A stretch of DNA of 12,305 nt from Caldilineae bacterium (lineage in GTDB: Bacteria > Chloroflexota > Anaerolineae > JAAEKA01). The stretch covers positions 1 to 12,305 of the forward strand of contig JACKBK010000063.1 in NCBI GenBank assembly GCA_020634555.1. The letters run 5' to 3'. This document shows, piece after piece, positions 1-7,152 of the stretch. Every line of letters begins with the position of its first letter. The stretch's first letter is position 1. The position numbers and the translations under genes are program-made. The notes beneath the pieces were generated by a model, which saw only the letters and a list, made by a program, of their open reading frames with translations, searched no databases and was not told the DNA's origin.

Positions 1-50
1 GCGGGTGTCCAACGCGTTGTCTGAACGAGCCGCTGCATTGTAGGCTGTGG

Positions 51-70
51 ATTCCCGCCTGCGCGGGAAT
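51..70. repeat. REP-like perfect hairpin upstream of the zinc-ribbon operon
   Basis: An 8-bp perfect stem ATTCCCGC/GCGGGAAT closes a CTGC loop, preceded by TGG and followed by GACTGG. This is the common dispersed 'GATTCCCGC...GCGGGAATGAC' type of intergenic palindrome. It lies just upstream of the promoter at 84-112 and could also end transcription coming from the left edge, though no T-run follows. Nothing else is seen in positions 1-50. Confidence 0.6.
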
Positions 71-83
71 GACTGGAGATTCC

Positions 84-112
84 TTCCCATCTTCCCGGCG
101 CTGCGGTATAAT
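84..112 (+). promoter_or_regulatory. Sigma-70-type promoter of the zinc-ribbon operon
   Basis: The perfect -10 hexamer TATAAT (107-112) lies 17 bp after a weak -35, TTCCCA (84-89). Transcription would start near 118-120, only about 10 nt before the ATG at 129. The leader would therefore be very short, with no room for a Shine-Dalgarno sequence, and none is visible. Inferred from sequence only. Confidence 0.55.
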
Positions 113-128
113 GCGCCGGAATGTCACC

Positions 129-1382
129 ATGAGCCAGTTATTTCCCCCTCCTGACTACATCGCCGACGAGTCCGCGGTGCCGGGAATCGAGGTATTCAAG
201 CCAGCACCGAAGACCACGCCGCACCGCGAGGTCGTCGCGTTCAAGTGCCCGCGCTGCGGCGCGAACACGGCCTACAGCATCGCGGACGGCGGACTGACCT
301 GCACCTACTGCGGGTATCATCAGGCGCCCGCGATGCTGCCAGTCGGTGAAAACGCCGAGGGAACTGAGTTCACCGTCGATGTGGTGGAACAGGCGGGGCG
401 CGGCTGGGGCGTCGAACGCAAGGAACTGGCCTGCCAGAACTGCGGCGCCCGCACGACCCTGCCCGCTCAGGACCTCTCGCACACCTGTCCGTTCTGCGGT
501 TCCAACAACGTGGTGCATCGGCAAGCGCCGCAGGATGCGCTGCGTCCGCGCTTCCTCGTGCCGTTCAAACTTGAAAAGGACGCTGTCCGCACCACTGCCA
601 GAAGCTGGCTGGGCAGCAGTTGGATGACCCCGCGCACGTTGAGCCACGCAGCCAGCCGCGCGGAGTTCACCGCCATCTACCTGCCGGCATGGTCGTTCGA
701 TATGTCGGCCAGCGGGGCATGGCGGGCCGAGGTCGGCTACAAAAGCGACGACGACATCAAGTGGCGCTGGAAGGACGGCAGCGTCAGACAGGGCTACAAC
801 GAGCATCTGGTGAGTGGGACGACCCGCATCCCGCCCGGCCTGCTGGCAAAGATATGGAACTTCGACGTGAAGGACCTGGCCGCCTACGAACCGTCCTTTC
901 TGGCAGGCTTTCAAGCCCAGGCCTACGACGTCCAGCTTGATCCAGCCTGGGAAGCAGCGCGCAACGACCTGCGTGAGGAAACCATGAAGCGCGCCCGTGA
1001 GCAGGCGCTGGAGCCGTCCAATGCCAAGAAGCTGCGCAACTTCTCGCTGACGGTGGACTTTGCCGACGAGGAATGGCGTTACTTGCTACTGCCGTTCTAC
1101 CTGGCCGCCTATCAACACAATGGAAAGCCGTATCAAGTCGTGATCAACGGCCAGACAGGGTCGATCTCCGGCCAACGCCCGGCCGACTGGCGACGGGTCG
1201 GTGTCGTTGTGGCGCTGTTGCTGGCCGCCGGCCCGCTGCTCTACCTCTTCACCGTGTTAGCATTGAGCCAGGTCACCCAGGCTGCGTCGACGATTGCCTG
1301 CCTGGCTGTCCTGGTTACTGTGGTTGGCATTGCCGCCGCGATGACGATCCTGGCTGCGGCCGCAAAACTGGACGATGCCTGA
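129..1382 (+). CDS. Double zinc-ribbon, membrane-anchored protein (YdjG-like family)
   Basis: 417-residue protein of the bacterial 'TFIIB-type zinc-ribbon' membrane family that includes Bacillus YdjG; such proteins are often mis-annotated as PriA-like. The N-terminus has two four-cysteine ribbons: Cys40/43/58/61 (CPRCGA...CTYCG) and Cys102/105/120/123 (CQNCGA...CPFCGS). A soluble domain follows with the family's PFK and YLPAWSFD motifs (about 146 and 184-191) and NGQTGSISG near 340-348. Two hydrophobic segments (about 357-380 and 388-412) anchor the C-terminus. The ATG at 129 is preferred over the in-frame codons at 69 and 111 because those lie before or inside the TATAAT promoter. It overlaps the next gene, a divergent paralogue, by 8 nt, so the two are probably translationally coupled and may act together. 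In Bacillus the relatives work with PspA at the membrane, but no pspA is visible here. The biochemical role is unknown. Confidence 0.8.
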   Translation: MSQLFPPPDYIADESAVPGIEVFKPAPKTTPHREVVAFKCPRCGANTAYSIADGGLTCTYCGYHQAPAMLPVGENAEGTEFTVDVVEQAGRGWGVERKELACQNCGARTTLPAQDLSHTCPFCGSNNVVHRQAPQDALRPRFLVPFKLEKDAVRTTARSWLGSSWMTPRTLSHAASRAEFTAIYLPAWSFDMSASGAWRAEVGYKSDDDIKWRWKDGSVRQGYNEHLVSGTTRIPPGLLAKIWNFDVKDLAAYEPSFLAGFQAQAYDVQLDPAWEAARNDLREETMKRAREQALEPSNAKKLRNFSLTVDFADEEWRYLLLPFYLAAYQHNGKPYQVVINGQTGSISGQRPADWRRVGVVVALLLAAGPLLYLFTVLALSQVTQAASTIACLAVLVTVVGIAAAMTILAAAAKLDDA

Positions 1383-2484
1383 TTCAATCCCCCCTTCTTC
1401 CGGCACAACGATTGCTGGCAACCTCGGGGCACCGGCGGTTTGCGAACACTGCGACTGGGGATACCTGGTTCCCGCAGGCGAGGCGATGCCGGTGTGTCCC
1501 CATTGCCGCCAGCGGGTGCTGACACCGGTTGACAGCTCGGCAGCCGGCCAGCCCGTCGAGTCGGAGTTAGTCGCAACGTTCGACGTGGCGGATGTGGACC
1601 TGGGACGGGGCCTGCAGCGCTTTGCCAGCGGGTTTTTGTTCAAACCGGCCGACCTGTCAGCGGGCAATCTGCGCAGCCGCCTGCAGCGAGTCTATCTGCC
1701 GCGCTGGCTGGTGGACTGTGACGTGCAGGCTGACTGGCGCGCTGAAGCAGGCTTCAACTACCAGGTCGTCAGCCACGAGGACCAGTTCAGCGATGAGGCC
1801 AGGAAATGGCAGTCGCGGGAAGTGCGCGAGATGCGGGTGCGCTGGGAGCCGCGCGTTGGCCGTCTCGCGCGGCGCTACGAGAACGTGGTGGCGCCGGCCA
1901 CCGAGGAGGACGAGGCGGTGCGGCAACGCCTGGGCGATTTCAACCTGACGTTCGCGGTGCCCATCAACGGTCGCCTGCCCGACGCGGCGCTGATTCGCAC
2001 AGCTAACCGGTCGCCGGACGACGCATGGACGGACGCTGTTCCTGTTCTGCGCCAGCGCGCTGTCGCCGAGTGCCGCAACGCCTGCCACGCCAACCACATC
2101 CGCGAGTTCGACTGGAGCCCCCAGTATGGCACGCGACACTGGACGCAACTGCTGCTGCCCGTATACGCCAGCTATTACCAGGACGCAGAAGCCGTCGTTC
2201 ATCCGGTCTTCGTCCACGGGCAGACGGGCAGGACCTTTGGTCGCCGTCAGGCGTCGTTCCGACCGGCGCGCAACCTGTCGCTGGGGCTGGGTGCGGCAGC
2301 GGTGCTGGTGCTGCTGACGAGCCTGTTTTTGATCATCGCGGCGACCTTTGCCAACGCCGATGTGCTGCGCGGCCTGGGACTAATGGGAGTACTGGCCAGC
2401 ATGGGACTGGGAATATCGGCCATCGTCCCCGTCGCCTACGTCTGGATCTTCAACCGCACCCAACCGCCTGATCCGCCGTTCTAG
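1375..2484 (+). CDS. Single zinc-ribbon, membrane-anchored protein, paralogue of the upstream gene
   Basis: 369-residue protein. It has one N-terminal ribbon, Cys23/26 and Cys41/44 (CEHC...CPHC), where the upstream protein has two. A soluble domain follows with YLPRWLVDCD (107-116), matching YLPAWSFD upstream, and LLLPVYASYY then VHGQTGRTFG (259-289), matching LLLPFYLAAY then INGQTGSISG. Two hydrophobic segments near 301-325 and 334-358 end the protein. The shared order of ribbon, W/D motif, GQTG motif and two transmembrane helices marks the pair as diverged duplicates. The ATG lies 8 nt inside the previous gene, which points to coupled translation. I infer a heteromeric membrane complex in which the ribbons face the cytoplasm. 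I cannot assign a biochemical role. Confidence 0.75.
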   Translation: MPDSIPPSSGTTIAGNLGAPAVCEHCDWGYLVPAGEAMPVCPHCRQRVLTPVDSSAAGQPVESELVATFDVADVDLGRGLQRFASGFLFKPADLSAGNLRSRLQRVYLPRWLVDCDVQADWRAEAGFNYQVVSHEDQFSDEARKWQSREVREMRVRWEPRVGRLARRYENVVAPATEEDEAVRQRLGDFNLTFAVPINGRLPDAALIRTANRSPDDAWTDAVPVLRQRAVAECRNACHANHIREFDWSPQYGTRHWTQLLLPVYASYYQDAEAVVHPVFVHGQTGRTFGRRQASFRPARNLSLGLGAAAVLVLLTSLFLIIAATFANADVLRGLGLMGVLASMGLGISAIVPVAYVWIFNRTQPPDPPF

Positions 2485-2534
2485 GAGAATGGGTAAGATT
2501 CGCCGCCTGGAGCGTGTTGGCGAGCATGCGCATT

Positions 2535-2603
2535 GAAACGTGATACGTGATACGTGATACGTAATGCGGCCTGCCAGTCACGTTTCACGCATTACGTTTC
2601 ACG
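2535..2603. repeat. ACGTGAT heptamer hairpin before the flavoprotein gene
   Basis: The left arm carries three tandem ACGTGAT heptamers and a fourth variant ACGTAAT (2539-2566). The right arm carries TCACGTTTCACGCATTACG and TTTCACG. The best stem pairs 2553-2567 with 2589-2603 over 15 positions with one mismatch, around a 21-nt loop. Several registers are possible because of the tandem heptamers. A related element lies at 3723-3793. The rest of the 2485-2634 gap shows no gene; a 15-codon ORF at 2489 was rejected. Confidence 0.75.
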
Positions 2604-2634
2604 AAGTACTTTCTGCAGCTAAAACACAACGATT

Positions 2635-3725
2635 ATGACCTTCAACAACCACGATCTTACCACTGAAGTCGTCATCGTCGGCGCGGGGCCGATCGGGCTG
2701 GAGCTGGCCGCTTGCCTGAAGCGCGCCGGTGTGGATTATGTACAGTTCGACGCGCGCCAGATCGGCCACACGATCTCGTGGTGGCCGCGTGACACTACCT
2801 TTTTCAGCACCAGCGAGCGCATCGAGATCGCCGGTCATCCCGATCAGAAGCGCGACTCAGGGCCGCACCACCGGCGAGGAATATCTGGTCTACCGCGCAG
2901 TGTGGCCGAGCAGCGAGTCTACAGGTACACGCCTACGAGCCGGTGACCGACATCCAGCGCGGCCGCAACGGGTTCGTGGTCACTACCGAGCCGCGCACAG
3001 GCCAGCGCCAGACCATGTGCCGCACAGTGGTGATGGCCACCGGCGACATGGACGCGCCCAACCGGTTGGACATCCCCGGCGAGGATCTGCCGCACGTCAG
3101 CCACTACTTCTGCGACGTCCACGACTTCTTCCGCCAGCGGCTACTGATCGTCGGCGGGCGCAACTCGGCGGCCGAGGCGGCGCTGCGCTGCTGGCGCGCC
3201 GGCGCAGACGTGACCCTCAGCTATCGCCGGGCAGAGTTCGACGAGCGCATCGTCAAGCACTGGATCCTGCCTGACCTGCAAACCCAGATCGAGCTGGGCA
3301 CCATCGGCTTCCTGCCGCGCACCGTGCCGGTAGAGATTACCCCCGATCAGGTGACGCTGGAACTTCTCGATGACGAGGGCGCTCCGACCAGCGAGTTGGT
3401 GCAGGCGCCGGCCGATTTCGTGCTGCTGCTGACCGGCTACCGCCACGACATGACCCTGTACGAGCGCGCCGGCATCGAACTGGAAGGGCCGGAGCGGGTG
3501 CCGTGCTATGACCCGGCGACCATGGAGACCAACGTGCCCGGCCTGTACCTCGCCGGCACGGCCGCTGCCGGTGAACGCCAGGAGCGGTATACGCTGTTCG
3601 TGGAGAACTCGCACGTTCACATCGGACGGATTGTGCAGGCGCTGACCGGCCGTTGGCCTGACAAGCTGGGCACAATCCCGGCGCGCCGCTACGACTTGCC
3701 AACCGAGGCGATCCAGGCGAACTGA
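2635..3725 (+). pseudogene. YpdA/thioredoxin-reductase-like FAD oxidoreductase, frameshifted
   Basis: The reading frame starts MTFNNHDLTTEVVIVGAGPI, with the FAD-binding GxGxxG, and runs to about 2841 (FFSTSERIEIAGHP, typical of YpdA-like bacillithiol-disulfide reductases). Homology then moves to the second frame (IRSATQGRTTGEEYLVY, 2843-2902). It then moves to the third frame, from about 2916 (LQVHAYEPVTDIQRG), and stays there to the stop. That part contains ATGDMDAPN (3033), the NAD(P)-binding IVGGRNSAAEAAL (from about 3147), and the C-terminal LYLAGTAAAG plus LFVENSHVHIGRI. The whole span, 1091 nt, is not a multiple of three. The intact product would be about 360 residues and would use NAD(P)H and FAD to reduce a thiol disulfide. 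All lesions lie within about 80 bp and the rest is well kept, so a recent pseudogene or a local sequencing or assembly error are both possible. No clear Shine-Dalgarno sequence precedes the start. Confidence 0.75.
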
Positions 3726-3793
3726 AACGTGACGATGTGAAACGTGAAGCCGTCCTGCGCGGGCGCTTCTCACGTTTTACGTTTCACGTTTCA
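3723..3793. repeat. AACGTGA hairpin overlapping the flavoprotein stop codon
   Basis: Imperfect long inverted repeat. The left arm, 3723-3752 (TGAAACGTGA...GTGAAACGTGAAGC), pairs with the right arm, 3764-3793 (CGCTTCTCACG...TTTCACGTTTCA), with small bulges around an 11-nt loop. The first three bases of the left arm are the TGA stop of the flavoprotein gene. It is built from the same heptamer as the element at 2535-2603, so the two copies bracket the gene. It could act as a terminator, but no T-tract follows. Confidence 0.7.
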
Positions 3794-3853
3794 ACTGTGC
3801 CAGACAGCCGGAATTTTGAACGCACAACGAACCGGTATGACAAAAGAGACACC

Positions 3854-4378
3854 ATGTTACCACTGATCGAACTGGCGCTCGGCGGCGCGTTGCTGGTCGC
3901 CGGCCGACGGCTATACTGGCTGCTGGCTGCGACCATGGGCTTCGTCGCCGGACTGTATCTTGCCGACCTGTTGCTGCCCAACGAACCCCAGTCGACCAGC
4001 CTGATCATCGCCGGAGCGCTGGCATTCGGCGGTGCGATCCTGATGGTCCTTTTCCAAAGGGCGTTGATTGGTTTGGTCGGTTTCCTGGCCGGCGGCGTCG
4101 GTCTGTACTTGCTGCTGACCGGGCTGACCACCAACCTGCTGACCGAGACCTGGATGGCAGCCTCGGTCTTCCTGGTGGGCGGCGTTGTCGGCGCGATCCT
4201 GCTCAACAGGCTGTTCGACGTTGGCTTGATCCTGCTTTCGGCCGTAATCGGCGCATACGTGATGGCAGCAGGACTGGGCAGCCTTCTCAACCTCGACGGC
4301 AGCGCTTACAGTGTCTCACTGGTGCTGCTGATCGGCGTCGGCATCGTGATCCAGCTTGGCCTCTTTCGTAAACAGTGA
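3854..4378 (+). CDS. Small multi-pass membrane protein, DUF4203/TMEM198-like
   Basis: 174-residue, almost wholly hydrophobic protein. Candidate membrane segments lie at about 3-17, 23-41, 48-66, 70-90, 102-118, 122-144 and 152-170. They are rich in Gly and Ala, with GFVAG, GFLAGGVG and GGVVGA motifs and short polar turns (RR, QR, NR). This spacing and the repeated 'GF.aG' pattern resemble the DUF4203/TMEM198-type fold, but the match is by eye. The frame stays open upstream to 3737; that extension is rejected because it translates the hairpin at 3723-3793. The ATG at 3854 follows a weak AAAGAGA and starts directly in the first helix. Its TGA overlaps a GTG that opens the deoC frame. The function is unknown, possibly envelope-related. 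Confidence 0.6.
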   Translation: MLPLIELALGGALLVAGRRLYWLLAATMGFVAGLYLADLLLPNEPQSTSLIIAGALAFGGAILMVLFQRALIGLVGFLAGGVGLYLLLTGLTTNLLTETWMAASVFLVGGVVGAILLNRLFDVGLILLSAVIGAYVMAAGLGSLLNLDGSAYSVSLVLLIGVGIVIQLGLFRKQ

Positions 4379-4422
4379 CAAGGCCACCAGGTAATCGCGG
4401 CGCTGCAGCACACAAACAGACA

Positions 4423-5139
4423 ATGACACTTCCACTCTCGTCGCTTGCAAAAATGATCGATCACTCGTTGCTGCATCCCACCATGACTGACCGGGAGTTG
4501 GTCGATGGATGCCGGCTGGCGCGCGAGTACAATGTCGCCTCGGTGTGTATCAAACCCTACGCGGTGACACTGGCGTGCCGCGAGCTGGCCGGCAGCGACG
4601 TGGCCGTTGGCGCCGTCGTGGGCTTCCCTCACGGCAACAGCCGCACATCGGTCAAGCTACAAGAGGCGCAACTGGCCCTCAGCGACGGTGCGCGCGAGCT
4701 GGACATGGTCGTCAACATCGGCAAGGTGCTGGGCGAGGATTGGGACTACGTCAGCGACGAGATCCGGCTGCTCAACGACCTGGCAACCAGCGCGGGCGGG
4801 CTGCTCAAGGTCATCTTCGAGAACGACTACCTGCCGCAGGATCGGTTCAAGGTGCAGCTGTGCCGCATCTGCAGCGAGGTTGGCGTGGCTTTCGCCAAGA
4901 CATCCACCGGGTACGGGTTTGTCAAACAACCCGGCGGTGGGTACAACTATGCCGGCGCGACTGACCACGACCTGATCCTGATGCGCCGTTCGTGTGCACC
5001 GTGGGTGCAGATCAAGGCAGCCGGCGGCGTGCGCACGCTGGACGACCTGCTGCGCGTCCGCGACCTGGGCGTGACGCGCGTCGGTGCAACAGCCACAGCC
5101 GCGATGCTGGAAGAGGCGCAGCGGCGCGGCTACCAGTAA
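4423..5139 (+). CDS. deoC: Deoxyribose-phosphate aldolase
   Basis: 238-residue class I aldolase that cleaves 2-deoxyribose-5-phosphate to glyceraldehyde-3-phosphate and acetaldehyde in deoxynucleoside catabolism. Family motifs are clear: KMIDHSLLHPTMT at the start, VGFPHG, ELDMVVN (Asp94), FAKTSTGYG with the Schiff-base lysine Lys159, and IKAAGGVRT with the second active-site lysine Lys198. The length is normal for bacterial DeoC. The ATG at 4423 gives the usual N-terminus. A GTG at 4375 in the same frame overlaps the preceding stop and would add 16 unconserved residues. Neither start has a clear Shine-Dalgarno sequence. It lies 44 nt after the membrane-protein gene and 41 nt before the acyl-CoA synthetase gene, so co-transcription is plausible. 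No deoA, deoB or deoD neighbour is present. Confidence 0.93.
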   Translation: MTLPLSSLAKMIDHSLLHPTMTDRELVDGCRLAREYNVASVCIKPYAVTLACRELAGSDVAVGAVVGFPHGNSRTSVKLQEAQLALSDGARELDMVVNIGKVLGEDWDYVSDEIRLLNDLATSAGGLLKVIFENDYLPQDRFKVQLCRICSEVGVAFAKTSTGYGFVKQPGGGYNYAGATDHDLILMRRSCAPWVQIKAAGGVRTLDDLLRVRDLGVTRVGATATAAMLEEAQRRGYQ

Positions 5140-5170
5140 GCCAGTATCACCAGTAACAACTTTCCCTTTC

Positions 5171-5176
5171 AGGAGG
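5171..5176 (+). promoter_or_regulatory. Strong Shine-Dalgarno AGGAGG fixing the acyl-CoA synthetase start
   Basis: A perfect AGGAGG lies 4 nt before the ATG at 5181 and supports that start. Confidence 0.8.
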
Positions 5177-5180
5177 CCCT

Positions 5181-6875
5181 ATGGACGCGTCAACGCCCGA
5201 CGTCGATCGCCGATGGTTGCAGCACTACGACACCAACGTACCGCAGCACCTGGACTACCCGCGCATCCCGTTGTACCGGCTGCTGGACGACTCGGCCGCG
5301 CGGACGCCTAGCGCTTCGTGTGCGAGCTTCTTTGGCAAGCGCTACACGTACCGGTCGCTGAAGGAAGCGTCTGACTATTTCGCGGCCGCGCTGCAAGCCC
5401 AGGGTGTAAAGGCTGGTGACCGGGTGGCACTGTTGCTGCCCAACTCGCCGCAGTTCATCATTGCCTACTACGGCATCCTGAAGGCCGGCGCTGTGATCGT
5501 GCCGCTTAACCCGCTGTACACCGAGCGCGAGCTGACCTTCCACCTCAGCGACTCCGGGGCCGAGACGGTGGTCACGATCCCGATGTTCCTGGAGAAAGTG
5601 GCCGGTCTTGTCCCGCAGACGCCGGTCAAGCGGGTGATCTACGCGCGGCTGGCCGACTTCCTGCCCTTCCCCATGGGGCTGGCTTCGGGGCTGAAGGAGC
5701 GCGGGGAGATCAAGGCCGGCAAGGCCGCGCCGCTGGTCAACATGACCGACCTGCTCAAGCAGCCGCTGCCGGCCGGCTGGCAGCCGCAGCCGGTCGATCC
5801 CGAGGCCATGGCGGTGCTGATCTACAGCGGCGGCACCACCGGCGTCGCCAAGGGGATCATGCTGTCGCACGTCGCGCTTGTGTCCAACGCCCACCAGTTG
5901 CAATCCTGGGTCAACCTGGACGCCGAGGGACGGATGCTGGCCGTGCTGCCGCTGTTCCACGGCTTCGGCATGAGCGTCACCATGAACGCCGTCTTCCTGG
6001 CCGGCGCTGAGACGGTGCTAATGCCGCGCTTCCAGGCCAAAGCGGTACTGGAGGCGGTGCAGAAGTTCAAGCCGACCTTCTTCGTCGGCGTACCGACCAT
6101 GTTCGTCGCCTTCAGCAACGTGCCCGATGTGGACAAATACGACCTGCACAGCGTCAAAGGCATCTTCGTCGGCGCCGCGCCGCTGACCAAGGGCATCAAG
6201 GACGAGTTCGAGGCGCGCGCCGGCGCACGGCTGATCGAGGGCTACGGTCTGACCGAGGCGGTGACCGCGATCATGGCCAACCCCTACAAGGGACTGCAGA
6301 AGCTGGGCAGCATCGGCCTGCCGTTTCCAGACGTGGACTGCAAGATCGTGTCGCTGGACGGGACAACAGACATGCCGCCGGGCGAGACGGGCGAGATCGT
6401 CCTGCGCAGCCCGACCACCATGCTGGGCTACTTCAACCGCCCCGACGACACCACCGAGACCCTCAAGGACGGCTGGTTGTTTACCGGCGACATCGGCCAC
6501 ATGGACGAGGACGGCTACTTCTACATCACCGACCGCAAGAAGGAGCTGATCATCGTCGGCGGCTTCAACGTCTTCCCGCGCGAGATCGACGAGCTGATCT
6601 ACCAGCACCCGAAGGTGAAGGAAGGCATCTGCGTCGGCATCCCCGACGAGCGCAAGGGGGAGCGCATCAAGGTGTTCATCGTGCTCAAGGAGGGCGAGAC
6701 GGCCACCGTGGACGAGTTCAAGACCTACTTCCGTGAGCGGCTGGTGGCCTACAAGGTGCCGTCGGAGGTGGAGTTCCGCTCCGAGCTGCCCAAGAGCATG
6801 ATCGGCAAGATCCTGCGCCGGCAGTTGCGCGAGGAGGAGATCAGTAAGCAGTCATCAGGGGACAGTCATCAGTAG
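5181..6875 (+). CDS. Long-chain-type fatty acid-CoA ligase (AMP-forming)
   Basis: 564-residue ANL-superfamily enzyme that activates a carboxylic acid, probably a fatty acid, to its acyl-CoA through an acyl-adenylate. Core motifs in order: the phosphate-binding loop IYSGGTTGVAKG (214-225), LPLFHGFGM (256-264), GYGLTEA (354-360), TGDIGHMDEDGYFYITDRKK (435-454), the hinge region ELIIVGGFNVFPREID (455-470) and the catalytic lysine in GKILRR (Lys543). It is complete and of normal length for the FadD-like class. Substrate chain length cannot be read from sequence. The last nine or so residues (KQSSGDSHQ) are encoded by two copies of CAGTCATCAG (6849-6858 and 6863-6872). The tail and stop therefore appear to come from a short repeat rather than the original gene end. 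DegV, a fatty-acid-binding protein, is the convergent neighbour. Confidence 0.9.
   Translation: MDASTPDVDRRWLQHYDTNVPQHLDYPRIPLYRLLDDSAARTPSASCASFFGKRYTYRSLKEASDYFAAALQAQGVKAGDRVALLLPNSPQFIIAYYGILKAGAVIVPLNPLYTERELTFHLSDSGAETVVTIPMFLEKVAGLVPQTPVKRVIYARLADFLPFPMGLASGLKERGEIKAGKAAPLVNMTDLLKQPLPAGWQPQPVDPEAMAVLIYSGGTTGVAKGIMLSHVALVSNAHQLQSWVNLDAEGRMLAVLPLFHGFGMSVTMNAVFLAGAETVLMPRFQAKAVLEAVQKFKPTFFVGVPTMFVAFSNVPDVDKYDLHSVKGIFVGAAPLTKGIKDEFEARAGARLIEGYGLTEAVTAIMANPYKGLQKLGSIGLPFPDVDCKIVSLDGTTDMPPGETGEIVLRSPTTMLGYFNRPDDTTETLKDGWLFTGDIGHMDEDGYFYITDRKKELIIVGGFNVFPREIDELIYQHPKVKEGICVGIPDERKGERIKVFIVLKEGETATVDEFKTYFRERLVAYKVPSEVEFRSELPKSMIGKILRRQLREEEISKQSSGDSHQ
6849..6872 (+). repeat. Short direct repeat CAGTCATCAG forming the end of the ligase gene
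   Basis: Two exact 10-bp copies (6849-6858 and 6863-6872) are separated by GGGA. They encode the non-conserved C-terminal tail of the acyl-CoA synthetase and run directly into its TAG stop. Confidence 0.6.
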
Positions 6876-6893
6876 CAAGCCTGGCCGCGGCCG

Positions 6894-6964
6894 TCCACGA
6901 ATAGGGGCCACGAATACACGAATCGCGCGCCTCTGCATTCGTGCATTCGTGCAACATTCGTGGA
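6894..6964. repeat. CACGAAT hairpin between convergent genes
   Basis: Two nested stems: outer TCCACGAAT (6894-6902) with ATTCGTGGA (6956-6964), perfect over 9 bp; inner CACGAATACACGAAT (6909-6923) with ATTCGTGCATTCGTG (6937-6951), 14 of 15 matched, around a 13-nt loop. The arms are tandem CACGAAT words, different in sequence from but similar in design to the ACGTGAW elements upstream. It lies 19 nt after the ligase stop and may act as a terminator. Confidence 0.7.
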
Positions 6965-7002
6965 TGGCCCGCCCCGCCCGCGCCCCGCAAGGTGTCGGCG
7001 CG

Positions 7003-7066
7003 AGGACCGGCAGTCCTTTGCGCAGCACCCCGCAACCAAGCGGAGTGGGCGAGAACTGCCGGTCCT
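7003..7066. repeat. 12-bp perfect inverted repeat in the convergent gap
   Basis: AGGACCGGCAGT (7003-7014) and ACTGCCGGTCCT (7055-7066) are perfect reverse complements around a 40-nt loop. The left arm can instead fold on itself (AGGAC/GTCCT, 7003-7017). No coding sequence was found in 6876-7152, which holds this element and the hairpins at 6894-6964 and 7075-7101. Confidence 0.65.
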
Positions 7067-7074
7067 GAGTATGT

Positions 7075-7101
7075 CTGCGCCAAAGCAACAATCTGGCGCA
7101 G
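7075..7101 (-). terminator. Possible degV terminator hairpin
   Basis: The perfect 8-bp stem CTGCGCCA (7075-7082) / TGGCGCAG (7094-7101) encloses an 11-nt loop, about 50 nt beyond the degV stop in the direction of degV transcription. It lacks a T-tract, so the terminator role is inferred from position only. Confidence 0.35.
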
Positions 7102-7152
7102 CACCAACGGCACGTAGATAAAGATGCTGCCCAGATGTAAATTCGTCAGGTG

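Noticed and set aside
138..914. 258-codon minus-strand ORF opposite the first zinc-ribbon gene, and similar long antisense ORFs opposite deoC, the acyl-CoA synthetase gene and pfk
   Set aside because: Arg/Ala/Val-rich translations with no motif, typical of shadows in GC-rich DNA; the sense frames have clear family motifs.
2489..2536. 15-codon ORF (MGKIRRLERVGEHAH) just after the second zinc-ribbon gene
   Set aside because: AGGAGA touches the ATG with no spacing, the stop lies in the repeat arm, and there is no further support.
3737..3853. 39-residue N-terminal extension of the small membrane protein
   Set aside because: It translates the AACGTGA hairpin; the ATG at 3854 opens directly into the first membrane helix.
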